From Zoogloea ramigera (GTDB lineage Bacteria > Pseudomonadota > Gammaproteobacteria > Burkholderiales > Rhodocyclaceae), in assembly GCF_006539865.1 (NCBI RefSeq), contig NZ_BJNV01000007.1:1-64000 (forward strand): 64,000 nt of DNA, read 5' to 3'. A program made the translations under genes and the position numbers. The notes under the pieces are model-generated. The model worked only from the letters and a program-made list of their open reading frames with translations, did no database searches and was not told the origin of the DNA. The stretch's first letter is position 1. Each line of letters starts with the position of its first letter. Positions 21,668 through 29,631 of the stretch are shown here, one piece after another.

Positions 21668-22792
21668 ATGATTCTGATCTACCTGGGTTGTACCGCAATC
21701 GCCGCCTTCGCCCTGGCTCTCGTGCTGGGCCTGACCGGCGCCGCGCCGGCGGCCGTCGCCCATGCGGCTTTTGCCATCGGCGCGCTGCCCCTGATCTTTG
21801 CGGCGATGAGCCACTTCGTGCCGGTGCTCACCCGCAGCGGCGGGGCCGAGCCGGGCGTCCATCGGCTGCCCCTCGTGCTGCAGGCGGCGGGGGTGGTGGC
21901 GGTGGCGGTGTTAGCCGGGTGGGGGCCGGGGTGGCTGCTGCACGGGGCCTTGGTGGCCGGGCTGGGGGCGACCGGGGCCTTTCTGGCCTGGGCGATCCGG
22001 CGCGGGCGGGCCAGTCTCGGCAAACCCCACCCGGGCCTCGCCTGGTATCTGGCCGCGCTGGGCTGCCTGGGCCTGGCGCTGGTGGCGATCTTTGCCGGCC
22101 TGCTGTGGCCGGCCGGCTATGGGGCGTTGCGTCTCGTCCATCTGCACCTCAATACCCTGGGCTTCATCGGCCTCACCGCCATCGGCACCCTGCATGTGCT
22201 GATGCCCACCGTGCTCGGCAAGCCCGACCCCCAGGCGGCGCCACGCCTGCGCCGCCAGCTGCCCTGGGCGCTGGGCGGGGTGGCCAGCGCCGCGCTGGCG
22301 GGCGTGCTGCCGTGGCTGAGCGTGCCGGCGGTGCTCATCATCGGCGGGGTGCTCGTCCATACGCTGTGGTGCTGGTGGCGCAGCTGGGGGGCGGCGACGC
22401 TCTTCGGCGACGGGGCCTCGGCATCCCTGTTCGGCGCGGGGCTGGGCCTGCTGGCGGTGGTGCTGGCGGGCGGCGCCCATGGACTGGGCTGGCTGCCGGG
22501 GCGGCCGGCGGTGGGCGGCTTCTTCATGCTCTTCCTGCTGCCGCTGGTCAGCGGGGCGCTGGCGCAGCTGCTGCCGGTGTGGCGTTTCCCGGGGCCGATG
22601 AGCCCGGCGCGGGCGGCGATGCGGGCGCGGCTGGTGCGTTTCGGGGCGCTGCGGGCGGTGCTGTTCCTCGCCGGGGGCGGGCTGACGATGGCGGGCTTCG
22701 AGGCCGCACTGGCGCTGCCGGCGGCGGGGGTGCTGATGTTCGGCGTGGCGCTGGTGGTGGCCCTCGCCGGCGGGGGTGCCGGGCGGGCCTGA
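21668..22792 (+). CDS. Polytopic membrane protein related to NnrS/heme-copper oxidase subunit I
   Basis: A 374-residue, very hydrophobic protein with about twelve predicted membrane segments and several conserved-looking histidines: SHFVPVLTRSG near residues 40-52 and VHLHLNTLGFIGL near 156-168. This HxHxN pattern occurs in oxidase-I-like and NnrS-like proteins of denitrifiers that may bind heme; I cannot assign a reaction. The ATG at 21668 directly follows a heptamer repeat, with no recognisable ribosome site. Neighbouring DUF2249 and HPP genes support a role in nitrogen-oxide or respiratory stress. Confidence 0.7.
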   Translation: MILIYLGCTAIAAFALALVLGLTGAAPAAVAHAAFAIGALPLIFAAMSHFVPVLTRSGGAEPGVHRLPLVLQAAGVVAVAVLAGWGPGWLLHGALVAGLGATGAFLAWAIRRGRASLGKPHPGLAWYLAALGCLGLALVAIFAGLLWPAGYGALRLVHLHLNTLGFIGLTAIGTLHVLMPTVLGKPDPQAAPRLRRQLPWALGGVASAALAGVLPWLSVPAVLIIGGVLVHTLWCWWRSWGAATLFGDGASASLFGAGLGLLAVVLAGGAHGLGWLPGRPAVGGFFMLFLLPLVSGALAQLLPVWRFPGPMSPARAAMRARLVRFGALRAVLFLAGGGLTMAGFEAALALPAAGVLMFGVALVVALAGGGAGRA

Positions 22793-22847
22793 AGGGCGCC
22801 GGGCTGTGCTATCTTCCAGGGTTTTCGTTTTCAACTCGGCGAGAACC

Positions 22848-24287
22848 ATGCGCTACATCTCCACCCGCGGCCAGTCTGCCCCCCAATCCTTCTGTGACAT
22901 CCTGCTCGGTGGCCTGGCGCCCGATGGCGGCCTTTACCTGCCGGAGAGCTATCCGCAGGTCAGCCGCGCCGACCTCGATGCCTGGCGCAAGCTCTCGTAT
23001 GCCGAGCTGGCCTTCGCGATTTTGTCGCGCTTCATCGACGACATCCCCGCCGCCGACCTCAAGGCGATCTGCGACAAGACCTACACCGCCGACGTTTACG
23101 GCTACGTGCGCGACGGCGCCAAGGCTTCCGACATCACCCCGGTGCATTGGCTGGAGCCGGGCAAGCTCGGCCTGCTGGAGCTGTCCAACGGCCCGACCCT
23201 GGCCTTCAAGGACATGGCGATGCAGCTGCTGGGCAACCTGTTCGAGTACGTGCTCGACAAGCGCGGCGAAGAGATCAACATTCTCGGCGCCACCTCGGGC
23301 GACACCGGCTCGGCGGCCGAATACGCGATGCGCGGCAAGCACGGCGTGCGCGTCTTCATGCTGTCGCCCCACGGTCGCATGAGCGCCTTCCAGCGCGCCC
23401 AGATGTATTCGCTGCAGGACGCCAACATCTACAACATCGCCGTGCGCGGCATGTTCGACGACGCCCAGGACGTGGTGAAGGCGGTCTCCAACGACCACGC
23501 CTACAAGGCCAAGTACAAGATCGGCGCGGTCAACTCGATCAACTGGGGCCGCGTGGCTGCCCAGGTCGTGTATTACTTCAAGGGCTATTTTGCCGCCACC
23601 GAGAGCAACGACCAGCAGGTTTCCTTCGTGGTGCCGTCGGGCAACTTCGGCAACATCTGCGCTGGCCACATCGCGCGCATGATGGGGCTGCCGGTGGCCA
23701 AGCTCATCCTCGCCACCAACGAGAACGACGTGCTCGACGAGTTCTTCCGCAGCGGCGTCTATCGCCCGCGTAACACCGCCGAGACCCACGCCACCTCCAG
23801 CCCGTCGATGGACATCTCGAAGGCCTCCAACTTCGAGCGCTTCGTGTTCGACCTGGTCGGCCGCAATGGCAACGCCGTGCGCGAACTGTGGAGCAAGGTG
23901 GATGCCGGCGGCGCCTTCGATCTGTCGGCCACGCCGGAATTCGCCGCCATCGGCCAGTACGGCTTTGCCTCCGGCAGCAGCAACCACGCCGCCCGCCTGG
24001 CAACCATCCGCCTGGCCGACGAAAAATACGCCACCGTGATCGACACCCACACCGCCGACGGCCTCAAGGTGGCCCTCGAGCTGCGCGACCCGGCGGTGCC
24101 GACCCTGGTGCTCGAAACCGCCCAGCCGGCAAAGTTCGAGGAGACCATCGTCGAAGCCCTCGGCCGCAAGCCCACCCGCCCGGCCGGCCTCGACAACATC
24201 GAGGCGCTGCCCCAGCGCGTCGAGGTGATGGACGTGGACGCCGAAGCCATCAAGGCCCTCATCGCCCGCACGGTTGAGGCCGGCTGA
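22848..24287 (+). CDS. thrC: Threonine synthase
   Basis: A 479-residue PLP enzyme converting O-phosphohomoserine to threonine. The N-terminus MRYISTRGQSAPQSFCDILL is typical of the long proteobacterial form. The PLP lysine is in LSNGPTLAFKDMAMQ and the phosphate-binding loop in ATSGDTGSAAEYA. The ATG at 22848 gives the usual family start; longer in-frame extension from 22776 is not family-like. It should share a pathway transcript with hom but here is separated from it by 4.5 kb including genes on both strands, so it needs its own promoter in the 55 bases after the preceding gene. Confidence 0.95.
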   Translation: MRYISTRGQSAPQSFCDILLGGLAPDGGLYLPESYPQVSRADLDAWRKLSYAELAFAILSRFIDDIPAADLKAICDKTYTADVYGYVRDGAKASDITPVHWLEPGKLGLLELSNGPTLAFKDMAMQLLGNLFEYVLDKRGEEINILGATSGDTGSAAEYAMRGKHGVRVFMLSPHGRMSAFQRAQMYSLQDANIYNIAVRGMFDDAQDVVKAVSNDHAYKAKYKIGAVNSINWGRVAAQVVYYFKGYFAATESNDQQVSFVVPSGNFGNICAGHIARMMGLPVAKLILATNENDVLDEFFRSGVYRPRNTAETHATSSPSMDISKASNFERFVFDLVGRNGNAVRELWSKVDAGGAFDLSATPEFAAIGQYGFASGSSNHAARLATIRLADEKYATVIDTHTADGLKVALELRDPAVPTLVLETAQPAKFEETIVEALGRKPTRPAGLDNIEALPQRVEVMDVDAEAIKALIARTVEAG

Positions 24288-24316
24288 GCGCCCATCCCGG
24301 TCGCTGCGCCAAAGCA

Positions 24317-24344
24317 AAAGCCCCGCGATCGCGGGGCTTTTGTC
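24317..24344. terminator. Bidirectional terminator between thrC and the iron-binding protein gene
   Basis: AAAGCCCCGCG and CGCGGGGCTTT form a perfect dyad around AT, flanked by A-rich and T-rich sides. It serves thrC on the plus strand and the convergent gene on the minus strand. Confidence 0.88.
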
Positions 24345-24362
24345 GTTTCAGCGGGCTGCTTT

Positions 24363-25379
24363 TCAGCGGAAACCGGCGCGGTCGAAGATCTTCTGCGCCT
24401 CGACCACCGTGTCGGCGAGCTTGCCCACCGGCAGCTTGTCGGCCTTGAAGTTGCCCAGGGTGTCGAGGCCGCGGTTGGAGATCTTCACCCCGGCCACCAC
24501 CGGCCACTCGTTGTTGCCGTTGGCGAAGTAGTTCTGCGCCTCGGGCGAGGCAAGGTATTCGAGGAACTTCACCGCGGCTTCCTTGTGGGGTGCGTATCTC
24601 AGCATGCCGCCGCCCGACACGTTGATGTGGGCGCCGTAGCTCGCCTGGTTGGGCCACACCACGCCGATGCGCTCGACGGCCTTGCGGTCGTCGGGCTTGT
24701 CGGACTTGAACATGCGCGCCAGGTAATAGGTGTTCACCAGCGCCACGCCGCACTCGCCGGCGCCGACGGCCTTGATCTGGTCGGTGTCGCCGCCCTTGGG
24801 CGCGCGGGCGAAGTTGGCCACCAGGCCGCGGGCCCATTCCTCGGTCTTGGCGGCGCCGATGTGCTGGATCAGCGCGGCGCCCAGGGACAGGTTGTAGGGG
24901 TGGCTGCCGGAGCGGGTGCACACCTTGCCCTTCAGCGCCGGGTTGGCCAGGTCTTCGTAGTTGCGCACCTGGTCGGGCGTTACGCTGAGCTTGTTGTAAA
25001 CGATGACCCGGGCGCGGGTCGAGAACGAGAACCAGCGTTCGGTGTGCAGATGGTCGGGGATCGCTGCCTTGAGGGTTTCGGACTTCACCGGCGCGAACAC
25101 GCCGGCGGCGTCGGCCACTGCCAGGCGGGCCGCGTCGACGGTGATGAACACGTCGGCGGGGCTGTTGGCGCCCTCGTTGCGGATGCGCTCGAGGAGCTCG
25201 TCTTCCTTGCCCTCGATGCGGTTGATCTTGATGCCCGTTTTGGCGGTGAAATTGCTGTAGAGGGCCTCGTCGGTCTGGTAGTGGCGGGCCGAGTACAGGT
25301 TGAGTTCGGTGTCGGCCGCGCCGGCGTGGAAGGCGGCGGCGCCGAGGAGCAGGGCGGCGAGGGGTTTTAGCAGGGTCAT
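24363..25379 (-). CDS. Fe(3+) ABC transporter substrate-binding protein (FbpA/FutA type)
   Basis: A 338-residue periplasmic binding protein with a signal peptide (MTLLKPLAALLLGAAAFHAGA). The mature start ELNLYSARHYQTDEALY is characteristic of the ferric-iron FbpA/FutA group; tyrosines in VNTYYLARMF probably coordinate Fe3+. No permease or ATPase partner is adjacent; the upstream permease remnant belongs to a different family. A Fur-like region lies 30-75 bases upstream of the ATG at 25379, consistent with iron repression. The frame extends further upstream but only the ATG at 25379 gives a normal signal peptide. Confidence 0.9.
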   Translation of the reverse strand: MTLLKPLAALLLGAAAFHAGAADTELNLYSARHYQTDEALYSNFTAKTGIKINRIEGKEDELLERIRNEGANSPADVFITVDAARLAVADAAGVFAPVKSETLKAAIPDHLHTERWFSFSTRARVIVYNKLSVTPDQVRNYEDLANPALKGKVCTRSGSHPYNLSLGAALIQHIGAAKTEEWARGLVANFARAPKGGDTDQIKAVGAGECGVALVNTYYLARMFKSDKPDDRKAVERIGVVWPNQASYGAHINVSGGGMLRYAPHKEAAVKFLEYLASPEAQNYFANGNNEWPVVAGVKISNRGLDTLGNFKADKLPVGKLADTVVEAQKIFDRAGFR

Positions 25380-25404
25380 CGTCGGAGTCCGGAAAACGGA
25401 AGGC

Positions 25405-25452
25405 GATGTAATGCTAACGATAGTGATTCGTAAATGCAAATAGTTTGCATTT
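25405..25452 (-). promoter_or_regulatory. Fur-like operator region
   Basis: AAATGCAAA (25432-25440), TAG and TTTGCATTT (25444-25452) form a perfect 9-3-9 inverted repeat. It adjoins GATAGTGATTCGTAAATGC, which matches about half of the Fur consensus. This AT-rich patch is 26-73 bases before the start of a ferric-iron binding protein, the expected place for Fur control. Confidence 0.55.
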
Positions 25453-25582
25453 GAGTTGTGGCCCGGGTGCCTCCGCAACCGCGCAGCGCAGCGGGCCGGC
25501 GACGCCGCCAGATAAGCAATCCACTTTTTGTTAGTTCGTTTTTGCGGTGCTGTTTGCAAGACTCGCACGCTCCTCGAGTCCC

Positions 25583-25891
25583 ATGAAAAAGCCGCCGATG
25601 AACGCCGAAACCGACCGCATCGCCCACTGGTTCGTCAGCGGGCTCGAGCTGGACGCCACCGTTTTCCATGTCGGGCAATACTGCGGCCCCTGGCGCGCCT
25701 CGACCGCCGGGCGGGAGCGGGCCAGCTTCCACCACGTGCTACGCGGCCATTGGTGGCTGCACCTCGATGGCCAGGCGCCGATCCGCCTCGGCGAGCGCGA
25801 GGGCGTCTTCCTGCTGCGCGACATTCCGCACCGGCTCAGCCCCGAGGCCGACGACACCGATTGCCGCCCCTGTTCCAGTTTGTGCGGATGA
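25583..25891 (+). pseudogene. Truncated AraC-type regulator (N-terminal cupin half only)
   Basis: About 100 residues of the AraC-ligand-binding cupin (FHHVLRGHWWLHLDGQAP, then LGEREGVFLLRDIPHRLSP) from an ATG at 25583 or 25598. The frame then runs into unrelated sequence (CRPCSSLCG) and stops at 25889-25891. The C-terminal DNA-binding domain, about 180 residues, is missing. The junction, near 25860-25890, leads straight into a permease fragment, so a deletion probably fused two former genes. Confidence 0.75.
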
Positions 25892-26323
25892 TCTCGCGCT
25901 GTCGTGGATGCCGATCGCGGTGATGGTGCTGGGGGACGCGCCGGCGTACTTCCTGCTCGCGTTTGCGGCGGTGTGGCCGATCCTGCTCAACACCGCGGCC
26001 GGGGTGTCCCAGCTCGACGCCAACTGGCTGCTGCTCGCCCGCAGCCGCTCCGCCACCTGCATCCAGACGCTGCTGCGGGTGCTGCTGCCGGGCATCTGGC
26101 GTACATCCTCACCGGCGTTCGGCTCGCCATCGGGATCATCTGGATCGTGCGGGTGCCCGCCGAGATGCTCGGGGTTTCGGAGGGGCTGGGCTATTTCAGC
26201 CTCGATGCCCGCGACCGGCTGGCTGACTCCGACCTGATGGCGGCGATCCTGGTGATCGGCTTCCTCGGCTACCTGCTCGACCACGCCGCCCGCAGCCTGC
26301 ACCGGCGCTGGCTACATACCTGA
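25892..26323 (+). pseudogene. Remnant of ABC permease (SsuC/NrtB/TauC family), 5' truncated and frameshifted
   Basis: Two frames together encode the C-terminal part of a nitrate/sulfonate-type permease. Frame one, from about 25895, gives APAYFLLAFAAVWPILLNT up to LLPGIWR. Frame two continues with AYILTGVRLAIGIIWIV, PAEMLGVSEGLGYFSLDARD and GFLGYLLDHAARS to the stop at 26323. Restoring one missing base at 26100/26101 rejoins them (GIWR-YILTG). The first half of the gene is absent. The original transporter and its partner genes are not in the window. Confidence 0.8.
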
Positions 26324-26525
26324 CGGGCGTGGCCAGCGGGCGAGCGAGCCACTGCGATGTGCATGGCCTCAGCCCGGTGGTGCGGCACGGGGCTGCGATG
26401 TCGCCCGACCTTGGGCGGCATCGCTGCTTATCTGTGAAGTAGATAATTGTTAGAGAAATTATTTAATTTTTAGAAGAGCAGGGGATGTTTAACATCACCG
26501 TTTTTCAACGTATCAGGCACTCATC

Positions 26526-27302
26526 ATGGCCGCCTTCAACAAAGAAACCGTGCTCTCCGTCCATCACTGGAACGACAGCTTGTTCACCTTCCGCACGACC
26601 CGCGATGCGGGCTTGCGCTTCATCAATGGCCAGTTCGTGATGATCGGGCTGGAGGTCAACGGCCGCCCCCTGATGCGTGCCTACAGCATCGCCAGCGCCA
26701 ACTACGAGGAGCACCTGGAGTTCTTCAGCATCAAGGTCCAGGACGGCCCGCTGACATCGCGCCTGCAACACCTCAAGCCCGGCGACGAGCTGCTGGTCAG
26801 CAGGAAGCCCACCGGCACCCTCGTGCTGCGGGATCTGAAGCCCGGCAAGCGCCTGTTCATGTTTGCCACCGGCACCGGCCTCGCGCCCTTCATGAGCCTG
26901 ATCCACGATCCGGAAACCTACGAGCGCTTCGACAAGATCATCCTTATCCACGGCGTGCGCTGGACCAATGAGCTCGCCTACCACGACTACATCGAGGAAG
27001 ACCTGAAGGAGCACGAATACCTGGGCGAGATGATCCGCGAGAAGCTCGTCTATTACCCCACCGTCACCCGCGAGCCCTTCCGCAACGAGGGCCGGCAGAC
27101 CGATCTGATCCTGTCCGGGAAGCTCTTCGCCGACCTGGGCGAGCCGCCCCTCGACCCGGCCACCGACCGCGGCATGATCTGCGGCAGCCCGGCGATGCTC
27201 AAGGAAATCTCCGCCATGCTCGACGACTTCGGCTTCAAGATTTCGCCCCACATCGGCGAGGCGGGCGACTACGTGATCGAGCGGGCCTTCGTCGAACAGT
27301 AG
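26526..27302 (+). CDS. fpr: Ferredoxin/flavodoxin--NADP+ reductase
   Basis: A 258-residue FAD enzyme exchanging electrons between NADPH and ferredoxin or flavodoxin. FAD-binding RAYSIASANYEE (about residues 50-61) and NADP-binding ATGTGLAPFMSLI (about 118-130) are present. Length matches the bacterial subclass I Fpr. The 100 bases upstream are markedly AT-rich (26434-26477) and presumably hold the promoter. A 33-base hairpin follows the stop. The seven-iron ferredoxin at 51751 is a possible partner. Confidence 0.95.
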   Translation: MAAFNKETVLSVHHWNDSLFTFRTTRDAGLRFINGQFVMIGLEVNGRPLMRAYSIASANYEEHLEFFSIKVQDGPLTSRLQHLKPGDELLVSRKPTGTLVLRDLKPGKRLFMFATGTGLAPFMSLIHDPETYERFDKIILIHGVRWTNELAYHDYIEEDLKEHEYLGEMIREKLVYYPTVTREPFRNEGRQTDLILSGKLFADLGEPPLDPATDRGMICGSPAMLKEISAMLDDFGFKISPHIGEAGDYVIERAFVEQ

Positions 27303-27343
27303 ACGCTGGCGCAGGAGGGCGTCGCCGGGCCCTCGCGCCTGCG

Positions 27344-27376
27344 CGCCATCCCCAGGCTCCGCCTGGGGGGATGGCG
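27344..27376. terminator. Strong hairpin after fpr, no T tract
   Basis: CGCCATCCCCAGGC and GCCTGGGGGGATGGCG pair over 14 bp with one extra base and a TCC loop. It lies 41 bases after the fpr stop. There is no T run, so it may slow RNA decay or act with Rho rather than terminate alone. Confidence 0.45.
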
Positions 27377-27514
27377 GTGTCCTCAGAGCCCTTGGGCGAG
27401 GGGCGCCCGGGCAGGAAACCCGCAAGTGGTTTCAGGAAGCGGTTCGCTCTACGCGCCCGGCGAGAAGCCGGCGCGGATTCTTGCGGTGGCTCGAACGCCC
27501 ACCCCGGGGCGGGC

Positions 27515-27844
27515 TCAGGAAATGGCGCTCAGCGGCGGCAGGCCGTGGTGGGCGCGGGCCTTCAGGCACTGGCTGTCGCCGGCCTGCACTTCCCGGCAGG
27601 GCTCGGGCCGTTGCAGGTAAACCCGGCAGCCGACGTCGATGCCCAGCGTGCCGTCCAGCGCCACGCAGCGGGGGGCGCGGCGGTTGGTGCCGGCCATGCA
27701 GCTGAACCACGGGTTGAGCTGTTCGGTCAGTTCGGCCGGGAGCCCGCGGGCCTCCCCGTCGGCCCAGTAGAAGGACACGCGAAAGCTCGCGCAGCAGGCT
27801 CCACAGGCCTGGCAGGGGTTGGTGGCGGGGGCGCTGCTGGGCAT
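27515..27844 (-). CDS. YkgJ family cysteine cluster protein
   Basis: A 109-residue protein with a clustered-cysteine N-terminus PCQACGACCASFRVSFYW and later Cys residues (FSCMAG, PRCVAL, VGCRVY, PEPCREV). This is the YkgJ/UPF0153 zinc- or iron-chelating pattern. Function is not established for the family. It lies downstream of the efflux operon on the same strand but 162 bases beyond it, so co-transcription is uncertain. Confidence 0.85.
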   Translation of the reverse strand: MPSSAPATNPCQACGACCASFRVSFYWADGEARGLPAELTEQLNPWFSCMAGTNRRAPRCVALDGTLGIDVGCRVYLQRPEPCREVQAGDSQCLKARAHHGLPPLSAIS

Positions 27845-28006
27845 CCGGGTGACAAGACCTTGTTCGGCGGGGCGCCGATTTTGGCACGGGTCTGCCCGTT
27901 TGCGGCAGGGGGTGGGCCTATTACGCTGGCTGGCGGTTCTGCGCCGGCGGAGGCGCTGTACGCACCCCTCGACGCGTGTCCGGGGGGCGGCCTCGGGCGG
28001 GCTTTC

Positions 28007-29317
28007 TCAGGGGTGGTCGTGGTCGCCGTCGGCGCCGTCGTCCATGTCGAGCGGCCACAGTTGGTGGGCGTCGAGCAGCAGACGGTAGCGCGATTCGCTG
28101 GCGTCGAGCCGGGCCAGGCGGGCCGCCAGGCGAGCCTCGTGGGCCAGGCGGCGGGCGTTGAGGGTTTCGGCGAGGCTGCCTTCGCCCAGCTGCCAGGCGC
28201 GCTCGCTGAGTTCGGCGCTGCGGGTGAGGGCGTCGGCGGCGCTCTGCTGGCTTTGCCAGCCGGCGTGGGCGGCGCGGGCGCGGCGGTGCAGGGCGGCGGC
28301 TTCGGCCTCGACCCGGCGCTGCACGCCGGCCTCCCGGTGGGCGCTCACCTGCACCGCGGCGAGGGCGGCGTCGGCGTCGGCGCGGCGGCCGGCACCGGGG
28401 AGCGGGATGCTCAGGCTCACGCCGAGGACGCGCTCCTCGCCGTCTCGCTCGCGCATCATGTTCACGCCAAGGCTGGGGTCGGGCCGGCGCTCGGCGTCGG
28501 CGCGGCTGGCACCAACGCGGGCGCGGGCGCTTTCGGCGCGGGCGACGCCGAGTTCGTGGTTGTGTTCGAGGATCGCCTGGATCCAGCGGGCGGCGTCGGC
28601 ATCGACAAGGTCGGGGGCGGTCTCGGGCACGCCGGACGGCAGGGCGAGGGCCGGGTAGAGGCGGCGCAGGCTCTCGGCGGCCACCTGGCTGCGGCCGAGG
28701 GCCTGGGCCAGCTGGGCTTCGGCCTGGGCGAGGGCGGCGTCGGCCTGCAGGGCTTCGAGGCGGGGCGCGTCACCCAGCTCGACCCGGCGTTTCACGACGC
28801 TGGCCTGGCGGGCGAGGATGTCGCGCTGACGGCGCCACTGGTCGGCGGCGGCCTCCTCGCGCAGCCAGTCGAACCAGCCGGCCAGCAGGCCGCGGCTGGC
28901 CTCGTGGAGGGCGTCGCCGCGGCTGATTTTTGCGCTGGCGATGCCGGCCGCGCCGAGCTGGCGGTCGAGCTCGGCCTTACCGGGCAGGCGCAGGGCGCGT
29001 TCAAGGCCCATGCCCCACTCGTTGTAGCGCTCGCCGGGGGCCGGGCGCACGCGGCGCTGCTGGTCCGAGAGGCGCACCGTCCATTCGTGGGGGCCGGCCT
29101 CGAGGCGCCGGCTGCGGGCTTCTTCGACCTCGATCTGGGCACCGGCGGCGCGCACCATCGGGCTGCTCGACAGGGCTTCGATCACCTGGGCCTGGGGCGG
29201 CAGATCCGGCGCGTCGGCCGGGCCGGCGGAGTGGCCGGACAGGGGCAGGGTGGCGAGCAGGAGGGCGGCCAGCACAGTGGCCGGGCGGGGGCAGTTCTTC
29301 AGGCGTGGGGTGGTCAT
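28007..29317 (-). CDS. TolC-family outer membrane efflux protein (CzcC-like)
   Basis: A 436-residue protein with a signal peptide (CPRPATVLAALLLATLPLSGHSA) and the long alpha-helical repeats of TolC-family channels. It supplies the outer-membrane exit for the RND pump encoded upstream. Its ATG overlaps the DUF3240 stop by four bases, so the two are translationally coupled. The extreme C-terminus is rich in Asp and His (DMDDGADGDHDHP), which could bind metal. Confidence 0.9.
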   Translation of the reverse strand: MTTPRLKNCPRPATVLAALLLATLPLSGHSAGPADAPDLPPQAQVIEALSSSPMVRAAGAQIEVEEARSRRLEAGPHEWTVRLSDQQRRVRPAPGERYNEWGMGLERALRLPGKAELDRQLGAAGIASAKISRGDALHEASRGLLAGWFDWLREEAAADQWRRQRDILARQASVVKRRVELGDAPRLEALQADAALAQAEAQLAQALGRSQVAAESLRRLYPALALPSGVPETAPDLVDADAARWIQAILEHNHELGVARAESARARVGASRADAERRPDPSLGVNMMRERDGEERVLGVSLSIPLPGAGRRADADAALAAVQVSAHREAGVQRRVEAEAAALHRRARAAHAGWQSQQSAADALTRSAELSERAWQLGEGSLAETLNARRLAHEARLAARLARLDASESRYRLLLDAHQLWPLDMDDGADGDHDHP

Positions 29318-29631
29318 GCGAGCCTCCCGCTGGCGATGGCCGGCACCATCCAGAAGAACATCCGGCTGGTGGCGAAGCGCTCGCGCAGGAGGGCGAGCAG
29401 GGTGTCGGCATCGGCGCGGGGGACCACCAGCTGCACCCGACAGTAGGCCGCGCGCCCGCGCACGTGCTCGGCTGTGCCGATGAAGCTGACCCGCTGGCCG
29501 TGGCCTTCGACCGGCTGGGAGGTGAAGCCGGGGGCGAGGTCGGGGTGCTCGAGCAGGGTTTCGACGAGGGCGTCTTCCACGTCCACGGGCATTACCAGGG
29601 TCAGGACGACGGATGCGGATTCGAGACTCAT
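29314..29631 (-). CDS. DUF3240 family protein (PII-like, metal-efflux associated)
   Basis: A 105-residue protein of the DUF3240 family, small alpha/beta proteins commonly placed inside Czc/Cus-type operons. It overlaps the pump gene upstream and the TolC-like gene downstream by four bases each, a tightly coupled arrangement. A regulatory or metal-sensing role is inferred from fold resemblance to PII/CutA proteins and from context; the mechanism is not known. Confidence 0.82.
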   Translation of the reverse strand: MSLESASVVLTLVMPVDVEDALVETLLEHPDLAPGFTSQPVEGHGQRVSFIGTAEHVRGRAAYCRVQLVVPRADADTLLALLRERFATSRMFFWMVPAIASGRLA

